A DNA stretch of 64,000 bases from Numida meleagris (GCF_002078875.1 NC_034438.1:14821791-14885790), one strand, 5' to 3'; shown: positions 13,001 through 25,369, counted from the stretch's first letter. Numbers and translations: made by a program. Notes: generated from the letters alone by a model not told the origin.

Positions 13001-16000
13001 TGAGTACCACAAGCCCAAGCATGATGCTGATGTTACAAGATCTAAATTTTGATATTATCTTGTTCTCTACATACATATTTATCAAGCATTTTTTCCTCCA
13101 TTCAAAACAACAACAGAAAAAAAAAAAAAACAGAAAACAAGAGGTTTCATGGTACTGAGTGTCCCATGGCAAAGTTCAAAGACTTGCATTCCAGATTAAC
13201 TATGGGAATTGTAGAATGTTTTGGTTTGGTTTGTGGGTGGTGGGGTTATTTTGGTATCTTTGTTTTATTTTTTCAATGTATCTAGAAGTCATCACGTACA
13301 CAACTATTTTTACTTAGATTGTGAATATGTTAAATATTCTGAAATTAAGTATCCTGTACTTGTGTACCTCCCCACAGGAGCAGCTGGTGACCTCCAAAAC
13401 ATCCCTACTTAAATGAAAAGTGCAGAGAATTAATTTACTTTTTAAATTAGGCCTACTGAACTCTTTCTCTGCTGTAGTCGTTACTTTGTATTCTCAAGTA
13501 TATAACAATACAATTTTGAAAGACAATACAATGAATGTATTGTTTTTCCAGAACTAGAATAGACAAAATAAAAATTGTGAAATGGACATAGATGTGAGCT
13601 CAAACAATGCATTATAATTCTACATTACAGACAAGAGAATGAATTTAAATGAAACAATTTGTTTTTCTTGCACAAATAAAGTCATAATCATTCCTACGTC
13701 CCCTAGAGGTGCAGGAGGTGAATAGCTGCTGCATCAATTCAGGTGGATTCAGCAGGCTTTCTGTTGCAGTTCTTGAATAAAATCACAAAGGAGACTAAAA
13801 AAACATGACCCTCAGGAGCCCAGAGGCACAACACATACTTCTGCATCTCTGTTTTCACTCATATATGCTCACAGCTGGTGCAAAAACAAATGCCAGTAGC
13901 TAGTTTTAGTTATCTATTTCATAACAAATGTGTTAGTGACAGCTAATGATGAGATATAATTCAATATTAAAAATAATAGCAACTGAAGATGAAAAGGAAT
14001 CAAATTGATTTCTGGCCCATATTCTACATCAAAGCATTTCCAGCAAAACATTTTGTTGCTTTTTTGTACTGCTTACTTGCCAATACCTACCTTGGTGAGA
14101 GTTACATTTTACTTGGGGAATTATTATAAAGTGTAATACATAACATACTGTCAGAAAGGATTTCCTGGCAATATAAATGAATTACTTAGATTAATGTTAC
14201 AATTTTGTTATTCTACGCTTTTGGGCATTTAGGGAAGTAAAGTGCAAAAAATACTGGGATATAGTAAATAAAATGCCAAACACTGCTAATGATCTGTTTG
14301 ATACTCAGTGTTCCCCTAAGTTTAGCGATGTACAAAGAGCAATTGCTTATGTAGTAGGAATAGTTTAACTAAAAGAAGTTTTTCTTTAATACAAATACAA
14401 GTGCTAGTTTGAAAATTATACACAAAAGATAGCCCTAGCCAAACTGTACTTCAGTCATAAAGCCAAATAAATTTTTAAAAAAGTTTGTACAAAAATTACA
14501 AGAATTAGCAATAAGCAAATAACTCAAAAGCCTCAATACTGTGAAAAAAAAATCACTAATTGCAACAAGACTGGGACGACTACATTTAGAATCCAGAGCT
14601 ACAGCTATTTCATACTCCTACACGACCAGCGACATAATGTATCCATTAAAGCCCACATCAATTTGTAAATGATCTATTTAATATAAACCAACATGATTTA
14701 TATACTTCATCTTACATACATATAACTATACAAATTACATATAAGGATGATGTAATACATTTTGTCTTAATCACATACAGCATTGCCTCCCAACTGTACT
14801 GCTCTGTATAAACCTGAGTAGGTAACAGCTCACAAAAAGATAAAGCTCATTAGCTTCAACTGAGACATTACAGACGTGACAAATGAAAGGGACAAAGTGC
14901 TTACCCTAAGCTTCTTAAAATATGTTGTACATATGACACAGAGTGAAGACTGGTCCCAAGGAAGAACAGGTTTTAAATCAATACTGGCAATAATTTTAGA
15001 AATATGTATTTGAGCTGCCCGTAACATGTAGAGTCTACCACATTAGGATGACTGTTGATATTTGAGGCAGGTCCAAAATGTGCACACAAGTTAAGAAGAA
15101 GGCAAATTTATCTCCAAAATGGAGAGAAGTATAATTATTAAAAAAAAGACCCACAGCCTGAGGCACATTGCAATTCTGACTTACACTTTGTCTTTGTATA
15201 CGTGCATGACATGGATGGGTAATACAAGATGAGAGAATGCTTTTTTAATAGCATCAGACAACAATTCTTGTGGAAGTAACTAGATATAAAAATGTAAATA
15301 TTATTTGGTCTTTCACTCTGATTAAAATACATTAAAACCTTACCTTAAATTTAGTCTCAACATAACATCTGTAGTGCTTTACGTTTACTTTTCTGTTATC
15401 ATTAAAATAAGGCTTTATGCTCCTTGAAAAGACAAGAATTTACTCAGAGGGACTCTCCCAAAGAAAAAGGCAAAAGATTATCGTATTGTTGCAGAGGAGT
15501 TCACACTTTGTACCCATCTCTACAGAAAACAGGCTTCCATCACTGCCGGCATTGCACATCCTCATCTACCACCATCAGATAGCTCCCTATCAGTATGACT
15601 TGACTTCAGCTTGAGGCCAATTAAATCTGTTGTCCTCACTTTCAGTCAAAGGCTGTTCCCAAACATCAAACTAAAACTGTAACCAACAGAGTGTGCAGGC
15701 TGCGTTTACTTGCAAACCGTAGTTCCACTCAGTCCTTCTCATTAAAATGTTCCTCTCCCTTATGGCTCTGGAGGTAGCATGTCTGTTTTCTTTTTCGCAC
15801 GCACACTGCAGATGCCCTAGCTGATGTAGTAATAAAAACTAGATCTCCACAATGCTGTGAGTTTCTGTGTGAGCTCATGGGCAGGGAAATGTCACAGACT
15901 TAGACCCAGAAGCCCGGACACATGCATGCAAACACTCTAAGAGCTCACAAAAGGTGTCTAAGGACACTGTGTGATTAATCACTGAGCACTCATCTGGGAT

Positions 16001-18990
16001 ATCTGCCACGTACATTCCCAGTGACACCAGAACCCGGTAACATACAGGAGTCACTCAAAGCCCAGATCTGCAATAAATCTGCTATGAAATGCACAAAGCT
16101 CCTACAGCAGTGGCAGGACCAGTTGCTGCAGTCTGCCCCGGCTTCGTGCTCCTTTGTTTTGCAGCCAGTTCTGCAGCTCCCTCACAGGGGCTGCTCTCAC
16201 CCAGGTGAACAGGCACAGCTGATGGCACCTGGTATCCCGCAGAAAGCATGTGGGACTGCAGGAACACAATTGTTGGTGATAAATTCACTTTTGTGACTCA
16301 TGCCACTGCACAGAAATGCTGTCCAGGCTGAGAGGCATCAGTCAGAGCTGGGAACAGATAAACACAAGTCCTTGGCTGGTGTGGGTGTGCATTAGGTGCT
16401 TGGTTTACATAACAGCTTTCAAATCAGAGGTTAACCTCAGAAAATTGGGAAGAGACAACCAGGAAGAGAACAGTCCCCTTGTAGAAATGTTATGCAATAT
16501 TTATGGAATTTAATTCTCTATGGGTATATCTGTATTATGAAGAGCACATTCTTCCCTGAAACAGGCAGAATGAAGAGTAATAAAAGTAGACATCAAGCCC
16601 AGCAAGGATGCAAGTAACTGGTTCGTGCAGCTCTGAGTTTCTGTACAATCTGCACGCTTCTACTCACATTGTAAAAAGGATATGCGAGGGCACAGAGACA
16701 CTGCCTGCCCCACACACTGCAGTGTCAATAAACAGTGCTCAGTGTAAATAAAGATGCAAAGTTTTACAAATATAGAGAGAATTAGGTGAATCGCTAGCCA
16801 AATGCATCAAACTCTTGCAGAAAATGCATACAAGCACTCAACACCAGAGAAACAGAAAGAGGTGAGAACCCACAGGAGCGTACATCAGAGTTTTCCTATC
16901 CTATATGTGGTTAATTCAGTATTGTCCGAAGTGTGGCTGCATTTAACATGATGTTTATTTTCACATCCTAATCACAGCTACATTTACAAGCCTACCCTAA
17001 ATGTTCCCACTTTGATACTGAGAAACATTCATCCTTTTACCTTTATATTATTATTTTGATAGAAAATGCAACTCTTTCTCTCAGTCTTATCATCACTGAC
17101 ATAGTGAAACCTCTGTCTTTTTGTATGCTTTACATACACGCATTATATTCTTACAAAATACAATAACAAATCAAAACAACTCCACCCTTATAAATGCATT
17201 TACTCTGGCACAGAGACAGTGTCAGGGGACACTGACTGGAACTGTCCTTATTCCTGTTTAGGAAGATGCCTCTACTATTGAGCACAACTTCTTCGTCCAT
17301 TTCTATAAATACTGCCACCCAGAGTAGCACCATTATACAGATACAATTATTTCAGGAGAAAACAACATATGAAGCTCAAATTTCTCACTGAAAAAGTCAT
17401 GAAACAGTAAAGGATAGGGTCTGGATGAGGGCACGTCACCTAAGACTGGAAAGAAAATACTAAGAACTATGAGCTTTCTTTTAAAAAAACAAATACCTTA
17501 ATTCTAATAAAATAAAAACACAACAAATCCCTCAGAAAAAATACAGTTAATTTAAGAATATGCAATCAGGCCTGAAAATAAGTGTTTAATCCTATTGAAA
17601 AAAAGGAAGTAAACATATGCTATGATCTCCAAACCTTCCCATAGGAAGAATAAGGAGAACATTAGAAGACATTTGTGTACTGAAATCAAACATGAGTATC
17701 ACCTATCTGATACATCATCTTAAAGAGTTGCAGGGTGTAAAATAGGATCTGTAACCTCATTCTGCCCAACACACTGCTGAACTGCGTACCTCACTCGGAC
17801 ACTGAGCTTATAAAAAAATGAGTATCTCGACATCCAGGAATAACCTCATTCATTTTAATGTCACTCTGACATGAATCAAGTTACTTATGCACACAGGCAG
17901 GAAACAACAGGCCATCAGAGCCCCTGTCCCCCACGCATGCCACAACTGTGCCCCGCTGCTTCCCTTCTGCTGGCAGAAAGGCAGCGGAGGACCCTTGGCT
18001 CTACTGCTGGTGCAGCCAGGCAGGCATGTACCGGAGAGGAGTTCCAGGCAGGTACCCTGGAGAGCCAGGGCACTGCATGGGGCTGGGTGCCAGTCCCACT
18101 GTGCTCCAGGGCTGTGGGCAGTGATCACTGCCCAGCTCCCTGACAGTCCCACAGAAACCCAGGCTCTCACACTTCCTCCCAGAACATATTCTATTTTAGC
18201 CCAGTTTTTCTTAGGAGAGCCATGTCAATATTGAACAGGATGGGCCTTCCTTTTTTGAAAGGTGGTCACTAATGTGGTTCACTTATTATGCATGCAGAAA
18301 GTGGTCACTTCAAGTTCCTGATCAAATATGCTTAACAACACTGATGTTTCTCCAGCAAATACCACAGAGAGTTGTAAATTTACAAAGGCACACTGCCAGT
18401 TGGCATATATAGTAAAATGAAATAATCCTGCATTTAAGACATAGCTTTAATATCACTTCCCGGGAATTTACTTGCATTGCTTTCTGTAAGCACATTCCGA
18501 TTTCACACACATCCAACTCATTCCAAAAGCGACACTCCAATCTCATGCCCTATTTACCACTGCACCTCTGAAAACACACTTTCACGCGCAGCGTTGGACA
18601 AAGTTCTCTCCCTCCAGCCCTGCCCAACGCCCTCCCGCCTGCCGCACCCAGGCAGAAGGCTCCGTGGCCGCGGACCCTCGGACCCGCCAGCCCGGGACCT
18701 CTCGCAGGCCCCGATGCGGCCTCCGCGCCCGGGCGGTGCCGTCGCCCCGGCTGCAGCACGCTGGAGAGCGCCGAGCCGGGCCGGCAGGAGACTCGCCCTG
18801 CCCCGAGCGGCCGCCGGGGCGCAGCGCGGAGGGCAGAGCGGCCGCTCCGCTCCCGCTGGCAAACGCTGCCCCCGGCAAAGTTTCGGCCGTGGAGCGGCTC
18901 CGCGCGGAAGGAGGGACGGGGCGAGGCCGGGCCTGAGCCCGCCTAAGTTTGAGGGAGCGGCGCTGCCCGGCGCACCTGCGGGAGCCCTGC

Positions 18991-18999
18991 GCTCACCTG
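18991..18999 (-). other. HCN1: HCN1 exon 1 splice donor
   Basis: The minus strand reads TTCAG|GTGAGC, with the intron GT at 18996-18995. It interrupts the arginine codon after SDF in phase 2. This matches the U1 consensus well and gives the exon its 3' boundary. Confidence 0.93.
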
Positions 19000-19367
19000 A
19001 AGTCGCTGTAGGGGTGGATGATCCAGAACCCCGCAGTTTTAACCCTTTCCTGCTCCTTCTCCACCGCCTTCTGGCTGCCGAACATGCGGAGGGAGAATTT
19101 GTTGACCCCCGGCTGCAGCATGGAGGTGAACTGCCGCTGCATGAAGCCGTACTGCCGTCGGGGTCCCTCGGCATCCTCGAAGCCCACCACGGGCTCCTCG
19201 GCCCCGCCGCCGTCCACTTTGAAGCACACCGAGTTGCCATGCTCCTTCGCGCCGCCGCCGGGGCTGCTCTGGGCTTTCTCCGCCGGGGCTGCCTGCTTGG
19301 TTGGGAAGGCGTTCACGCTGCCCTCGTCCCGGCTGCCGGGAGAGGAGCTGCGCTTCCCGCCGTCCAT
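18997..19367 (-). CDS. HCN1: HCN1 coding exon 1 (N-terminal cytosolic region, partial gene)
   Basis: This exon encodes the first 123 residues plus two bases of codon 124 of the HCN1 channel, which carries the hyperpolarisation-activated Ih/If current in neurons and pacemaker cells. Residues 1-68 are low-complexity and cytosolic, with a [15 protein letters not shown] block at about 41-55. Residues 69-123 ([14 protein letters not shown] through [11 protein letters not shown]) are the near-invariant HCN domain/Ion_trans_N segment that precedes S1. The start codon has a strong Kozak context (A at -3, G at +4). The exon ends CAG|GTGAGC on the minus strand, and reading past it meets a stop at once, so splicing must follow. 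The glycine tract after FKVD is only three residues, much shorter than I recall for mammals. S1-S6, the pore and the CNBD lie in exons beyond the left edge. Identification as HCN1 rather than HCN2-4 rests on the N-terminal block. Confidence 0.96.
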
Positions 19368-19420
19368 GCTGCGCGCCCCGGCCGAAGGAGAGCGCGGGGT
19401 AAGCCTCAGCCTCAGCCTCA

Positions 19421-19450
19421 GCCGCCGCCGCCGCCGCCGCCGCCGCCGCC
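19421..19450. repeat. (GCC)10 trinucleotide tract, GGC on the HCN1 sense strand
   Basis: Ten uninterrupted GCC units lie 54-83 bases upstream of the HCN1 start codon and are preceded on the plus strand by three GCCTCA hexamers (19403-19420). If transcribed, this is a GGC tract in the 5'UTR, able to form stable secondary structure and likely to vary in length. Confidence 0.9.
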
Positions 19451-19481
19451 CGTGCCCTTCAGCGGCTCAGCCGCGATGGGC

Positions 19482-19613
19482 TCAGCTCCGCGCCGCCGCG
19501 CCGCCCGGCATGGCCAGCGCTGCCGACACTGAGCCGCGTTCCCGCGTAGGGCTGGCACCGCTTCCCCTCGCCCGCCCCCTGCCGGCGGCCGCGCCGCACC
19601 GCCCGCCTGACAT
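19482..19613 (-). other. Candidate upstream ORF in the HCN1 leader
   Basis: A minus-strand ATG at 19613 opens a 43-codon frame that contains a second in-frame ATG at 19511 and stops at 19484-19482, about 115 bases before the HCN1 ATG. It counts as a uORF only if the mRNA starts upstream of these ATGs, which is unknown. The peptide is arginine/alanine/glycine-rich and looks like translated GC-rich leader, so any role would be through scanning ribosomes. Confidence 0.35.
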
Positions 19614-19662
19614 TGAGCGCCCCGGAGTCCTTGAGGGACTGAGGCGCCCGGGCCGAGAGGAC

Positions 19663-19672
19663 GGGGCGGGGC
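19663..19672. promoter_or_regulatory. GC box (Sp/KLF-type site)
   Basis: GGGGCGGGGC is a canonical Sp1-family motif about 300 bases upstream of the HCN1 ATG, next to a second GC-rich run at 19671-19685. The position suits a TATA-less proximal promoter. Binding is inferred. Confidence 0.5.
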
Positions 19673-19880
19673 CGGCGGCGGGGCCGGCTTTGCCCGCGGG
19701 GCCGCGGGACGCCTAGGAGCGGCGGCGGCTCGAGGCGTGGGATGCGAAGGGGTGTCCGCGGGCGGCGCGGCGTGGCATCCCTGTCGCCGCACGGAGACGG
19801 TGGGCCGCGCCGGTGAAGCGTGCCAGAGCTGCTGCGAGGGGTGTCCCACCGGCGTGCGGGACTGCCCGATGGGCGACCGC

Positions 19881-22800
19881 ACGTGGTTTTCAAGCAGAAA
19901 TAAAATTAAATGGAATTAAATAAAGCGAGTAGGTTTGTGTTTTACCTTGGGCAATCGGGGTGCTGGATGCTCTGGGCCCAGAGCAGGAAACAGCTCTGAG
20001 TGAAGATGTGTGAAGGTGGAGATCACAGCTCGCCCAGTCCCTGCAGCATCTGGTGGTGCATCTGGGACATGGGCTGACAGGAGAACCGGGGGCGGGGGTC
20101 AGGTAGCGTCCTGGGAGATAGTGGAGGCATTTTGGATGACTCTGAACAAAGCCAGGGGCTGCCCTTTGTTGCTGTTGTGTGTGCAGCAGTGAAGAAGGAG
20201 GAGGGAAGGGGGTGGGAGGAAGCAGGACAGCTTTGTGTGACGTCCATTTTCACACACAAATTGCTTGTTGAGGTTCAGCAGCATTTGCTACCTCTGATTC
20301 CCTTCTCCCTGCTGTTAACACTGGCTGGGAGTGGGAAACCAAGTGTAAGCATGCCACACATGGGCTGGGACATGCGTGAGGCCGGGAGCACAGCTCCTGC
20401 CCTGAGAGATAAGGGCCCGCAGAAGGCCTGGCTTTGTGGGCATGGGCCTCTCAATGCCAGGCATGACATGGCAAGTGGGCCTGTGAGCAGTAAGGGCTTT
20501 CCACACATGCCAAGAGAATGACAGTTTGTGTGTGAACAGGGATGGTGAGTCCATGCGCAGCTCACCTGCGTCATGCTTGTCAGTAATAGCTGAGAAGCCT
20601 CCAGGAGGCAGCTGGCAGAGAGTAGGCTGCTGGATGGGAAGCAGGAGGCATCTCTAGCTCTACATACCATAAAGGCACGCTGAAGGGAAATAGGAGATGG
20701 CGTTGTTTTGGATATCGGTACACAAATTGTCCTGGGGACATTTTTGGAAGAGGGATGGTTAGATGTTCCAAAACCTCAGGCATGTCCCTGTGCTAGTGTG
20801 TAATATGTGGGGAGCTATGGGTGAGGTAGTATCTCAGAAGGCATCAGGTGCTTCTGGGCGTGCCAATGGTAAGCAACTAACTGCAGGCTGTGAGCAAAGG
20901 AAGGCCTTGATCTTCACTGTGACAAATGAGAGATGTACATACTTGGCCCTAAAAGAATGATTTAATGTGGGTTACAGAATGGTGCAACGGTATCACAGAA
21001 CCTATAACGTCATGAATACCTGTAAAAGCACAAATGGCTGAGAGGTGGGGATCCTTTAATTGGACACAGAATTACTTTTCACAAATTCTCAACCAAGTTT
21101 TCGTTTTGCATCTGAAAAATACGTTGAGGGAATTAGTGGAATGTCCTAAGCTCAGCTCCAGCATTTTCCATAGTACTTGTCACTTTGCAGTCATCCAGCT
21201 CCTCCTTTACAAACAGACATTTAAAACAAACTTGACAGAGAAGTGGAAATCCATGCATCACAATGTGAACAATGCAAATCAGGTGACTCTGAGGAGCTGT
21301 GTTTCAGTGCCAAATGTGAGAGGTTTTCTCAGCAGTTCCACCTCTAATGCTGTTAATGCCAGTGCACTGGAACATGCAAGGTATGCGTAATGTCCACGTA
21401 ACAGTAATATGGTGTTCTTATGGAGGAGGATGGCACACAGAGATGCATCAGGAGGGAGGCTGGAGGCTGGGCAGGGACCAGCATGGTAAGGAATATGCTC
21501 GCAGCATGATTGGGTGAGGACTAGCATACACAAGCCTTCCCCATCTGGAGTGATACTTTTCTCTATGATTTTATCCTAAAACAGTGAAGAGTGTGTGCAC
21601 AGCTGCTGATGGCTCATGCACAGCTGCTGACAAAACCCTCTTACTGTTTTATCCCCAGATGATGTTCACCTCCTTCCTTCATCCAATCTCTATCACCAAA
21701 TGATAATTAGAAAGTAAGAAAATATTATTATTGTTCTACACCTTTGTAAGAGAATTAGCTCACATTGTATTTGACAGAAACCCTCAAAGGCAGGGGATAA
21801 AAAGGCAAAGTCATGCTGTATTTTTCCACATACTCACAGTTTACCACATCAGTGTCAGTGGAACTGACAGTTTCCACACTCGAGTCATGTATATATGTTG
21901 CTGCCTTACCTTTCCTCTCCAACAGAAGGTGATTTTCCTATCTCTTCACTCATTATTTCAGAGGTCTTTTGCATAGAACCCTTGACCTGAATGGTCTCTC
22001 CCAGCGTAAGCTGTACAGCAACGCATCATGTACAGAAGAAAATGGGCATGTAACGGAGTAAGTCAGAGTGGTGAAACACAGGCATTACAGCTGCAGTAAG
22101 CAGATTCCAATGTACCTTGGAAAAACAGTGACAGTCTTTCATTTCTGAATTATGAAAATAGTATACAAGAACATCTGATTTCTTATTTTATGAAGTTTTG
22201 CTTTTGCTCATATTTAGTGTATATTTATGGTTTTTTGTGTACATTTAGGGTTTTTTGTCTATATTTAGTGTATATTTATGGTAATGTTTATCTATCCTTA
22301 CTTAGCATGGACCACAGAATTACCAGAATGACTCTCGCCTGCCTAACTGCCACATTTTTACAGAACAAGAATCTGGAAATGCTATCTTTATTTTAGTAGC
22401 ATGTCATGGTTATATAGATTATTGCATCAAAATGTCATATGATTTTAGAAAATTTGTGGATGAGAGAAAGAAAACCTGCATTTTCTGCACACTTCTGATA
22501 CTCTCCATGTACATAAACAACATGGGTACACATCTTCGTAAGCTGACATTTTGGTATTTTGTGCTACATTAGATCAAATTATTTTTATTCTATGTAGATG
22601 AAATATAAACTTATTTGTGCTCAAGTACTATTTGTTACAAATATTTTCATGGCCTAAATGGCCTTAACGTGTGAGCATCATGCATTTTATAACAGTAAAT
22701 CCCAAGGAGATAGAGGATTTTTATAATCTGTAGTTTTTATGGAGGAGAATTCGTTCTTCTCCGTGTCAAAATAACTTAAATTGTTGTCAGCCAGAAAATT

Positions 22801-24418
22801 GACCTCTCCTGGGGCCCAGCCAGCATGTTAGTTTAGATGAGAGAATTTTGGTTTCACAGACAGAAAGAGAAGTAATGGAGCATGGCATGTGTGAATAGTT
22901 CTGAAGAGAGCACAAAGGCTACATATGGTAGAAAGGTCACAGACTCACTTTAGCTAGAGGTATAGCTTGTTTTCTGTCAAGTCGGATTTCAATTTTGTGA
23001 CTGTGCCAGGAGATACTAAGAAAAGGAAATTGATTAACTATTTCCAAGAAATTACTGTTATCAGAACAAGGAATATAAAGCCTTTCTATTTTGTACTTCT
23101 TTGCAATGCTCTAGGTTGATGAATCACTTCTAAAAATTTAGTAGCCTCTTTTATTTATGTATTTAATTATTTTGATTGCTCCATCAGACTATGATAACTT
23201 CATTAATTCCAGTGCTTTATACCACTGTAAAACCATAATACTAATGTATATTTTAAAATGGATTTCTTTCTCTTCTGCCAAGCAGAGTAAATTTTTATGT
23301 CTATAGTAAATACATCCCTCTTCTCCTGTTTTTCTCTTATTATCTTATTTTGGGCTTACCTGAATAGATCCAGAACAGCTCATCTCTAGAACTGAAAAAC
23401 AAAAACAACAGAAAAAAAAACAATAGAGAAGTATACCTAGTTCATTCTGTGGAGAAACTAGGGCACAGGTGAATGGCAGGACTTTTGTGAGATGGCACAG
23501 TGAGGTGTGCCTGACTGCGGAGCAAAGCTCTTGTATCTCAAATTTTAGTTACCTGCCCTATGGGAATGTTTAGGATTATATCTCCTCTGGAAATCACCAT
23601 CAAGTCAAATGCTAAAGCAAGAATAGTGAGGAAGAAAAATAATATGCGCAGTTAGAGGAGTAGCTATGCAAGATAAATTGAGGATGATCCAAGTTCATAG
23701 TATGTGTCATTTTCTATGTCTGCTCACTTCAAATTCCCAATAAAGTGATTTTGATTTCGTCCTACCCTACCTATGTTGTTTTCTGTGACTTCAGCCTTAA
23801 ATATTTACTGGCAATAAATGTTTGCCAATAAACCATTCATTATGTAATATCCCATAGTGTGTGGGAAGCAGAAATAATCTTTCTTTTGCAGTATCTCTTG
23901 AAGAAAACTACTACAAAGCACATGCACCTATTTATTAAAGTGTGAATATTAGGTGGTTGCCATCTGTATATCTATTTTCATTCAACTGTGCTGTTTGAAG
24001 TACTCACAGTCAACACTGATATAACTATGATTATTCAGATTTTTTTTGTGATTTCTATGAAGATCATTAAGAGCAGATGCATTGGACCTGTTGGCATTTC
24101 AAGTCCTACATGTACCTTACCAGGTAACTGACACCAAAGTCTGCTGCCAGGTGTGAATGACAGCTCCCTCCATATTGCCTGTTCCCAAAAGCAGTGCCCT
24201 GTTATTTTACAGAAACAAACCTTGTGGGAAATACATCTCTGAGAGTTAAAAGCAAGATTTAAAAGAAATAGTGGGATATGTTCTGTGAAATAACAGAAAA
24301 CTGAGGTGAATACTACTAGTGTGGAAAGGAAATGGCTCTCAGACATGACCTAGAGTGCAGAACACGTTGACATGTATAGATACAAATGCACTAGTACATA
24401 TTAACAAATGCCTAAACT
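19881..24418. other. Intergenic region upstream of HCN1
   Basis: No gene or recognisable transposon is seen. Positions 19.9-20.7 kb are moderately GC-rich, with overlapping frames of up to 131 residues on both strands that look like nothing known. Beyond about 21 kb the DNA is AT-rich. An AATAAA-like cluster at about 19.90-19.92 kb lies just outside the CpG island but follows no identifiable plus-strand exon. A distal promoter role for the flank is possible but unsupported. Confidence 0.6.
22210..22281. repeat. Imperfect 51-nt period repeat
   Basis: A 21-base block beginning ATATTTAGTG recurs exactly at 22210-22230 and 22261-22281. Between them are related TTTAGGG/GGTTTTTTGT pieces repeated at about 20-nt spacing. 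This is a small, AT-rich, minisatellite-like array. Confidence 0.85.
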
Positions 24419-24451
24419 TTCTATAAATAATCTGCTGGATTATTTATAGAA
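24419..24451. repeat. Perfect 14-bp inverted repeat (hairpin)
   Basis: TTCTATAAATAATC and its exact reverse complement GATTATTTATAGAA are separated by the five bases TGCTG. The stem is AT-rich but perfect. Its nature is unknown. It is much shorter than a typical pre-miRNA. Confidence 0.85.
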
Positions 24452-24716
24452 TAGACTGTAAAACTCCAGTAAACAAGAGAAAATAATTACAGTGCACTGA
24501 GATCTCAGCAGTTTGTTCAGCTGCACTTTACAGAAATGCGTGCTTGTTTATTTACTACATGCCACAGCAGTCTCCCATGTCTTGGAAAACCTTGGTGTTC
24601 AGCTCTGACTCAGTGCTGAGTGATGGAAGCCCTACGAAAGCAGCTCAGTGTAGTGCTTCAAAGCAGCATTTGGTAAGGTTGGACAAGTAGGTTGTATTGT
24701 TCCTGTGTCATAGGGT

Positions 24717-24744
24717 GAAATTAAAGCACAGAAATTAAAGCACA
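24717..24744. repeat. 14-nt perfect tandem duplication
   Basis: GAAATTAAAGCACA occurs twice head to tail. It is a minor local duplication. Confidence 0.9.
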
Positions 24745-25367
24745 GTTGGTTCTTACCAACTCTCTGGAGTACCTTTTAGTTATGCAAATCACTTACAAAT
24801 ATGGTAGAATATTTGTGTTCTCTGAGTGCTTATCTTTTCTGAAAACAGTATTTAAATGCTAGAGCTTATTACCTGCTTAGTAACCTGCCAGATCTTCAAT
24901 TTTTATAGATTAAGGACTACCACTAAAAGAGTAAAAGGTAGAAAATAAATTCTAATTTGATTTTTTGTACTCATAAGTGTACAGATAATTGTTTCTTACT
25001 CTTTAATACTGTCTACATTTCTTGGTACTTACAGTGATTTAGAATTATGAAGAAGTCACTTTTTCTGGCAGATGTTCATCTGACCAGCCAAATAGCTTTG
25101 ACGATGCGTTTTGAATTTTTCCCGTGACAAAAAATTCTTTTTTTTTTTTTGTTTAGTTCATATACAAGTGGATTTCATACAGTCTTTGTCCTTCTTTACA
25201 GTAGTATTTATCTTGAAACAAAAAATATAAAGACATTCTGGAATAATTTCAGCATAGAACATGATACCTATTTAATACAAAGTCTAATCCTATGAACAGC
25301 TCTAGAATTAGCTGTGAAAGGTCACATGGTACTATTAAGAGCAGTAAACTTTAGACAGGGCAGGAGG
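24745..25367. other. AT-rich intergenic spacer
   Basis: No gene, repeat family or strong motif is seen. A poly-T run lies at about 25138-25150. Confidence 0.6.
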
Positions 25368-25369
25368 TA

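Larger units (their letters stand above)
1..18996 (-). other. HCN1: 5' part of HCN1 intron 1
   Basis: This is non-coding, AT-rich sequence from the exon 1 donor to the left edge of the window; the exon 2 acceptor is not included. The open frames here are short (about 120 residues or less), overlap on both strands and resemble no family I recognise. Apart from a CR1 remnant at about 3.12 kb, a 28-nt tandem duplication at 7.2 kb and simple A/T tracts, I see no repeats. Two patches are less AT-rich than their surroundings, about 16.0-16.4 kb and 17.87-18.2 kb. They carry no coding signature and could be regulatory. A first intron of many kilobases is usual for HCN1. Confidence 0.85.
18560..19880 (-). 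promoter_or_regulatory. HCN1: CpG island / HCN1 promoter and 5'UTR
   Basis: This block of about 1.3 kb is rich in CG dinucleotides and surrounded by AT-rich DNA. It spans the coding exon and the sequence upstream of the ATG. It contains a GC box (GGGGCGGGGC at 19663-19672) and other GGGCGG-like runs but no TATA box that I could see. This fits a dispersed-initiation CpG-island promoter firing on the minus strand. The start site cannot be fixed from sequence. Long ORFs crossing this block on both strands are by-products of high GC. Confidence 0.85.

Noticed and set aside
16316..16345. Possible RE1/NRSE (REST) site, from GCTGTCCAGGCTGAGA
   Set aside because: REST sites in HCN1 intron 1 are reported in mammals, but this sequence lacks the TGGT core of the right half-site.
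18554..19240. 228-codon minus-strand frame overlapping HCN1 exon 1
   Set aside because: It is a shifted-frame shadow of the same exon and the adjoining intron. The in-frame HCN1 reading is unmistakable.
18477..19532. 351-codon plus-strand open frame, the longest in the window
   Set aside because: It is antisense to HCN1 exon 1 and lies in the CpG island, where stops are rare. Its composition is proline/arginine/alanine-rich and ends in a proline run from the GCC repeat.
19418..19893. Minus-strand frames of 144-154 codons upstream of HCN1
   Set aside because: Low-complexity GC-driven translation across the promoter and leader. One ends in polyglycine from the GGC tract.
20132..20670. Overlapping 129- and 131-codon frames on opposite strands
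   Set aside because: Mutually antisense, no recognisable domain and no splice or promoter context. Consistent with a patch of higher GC.
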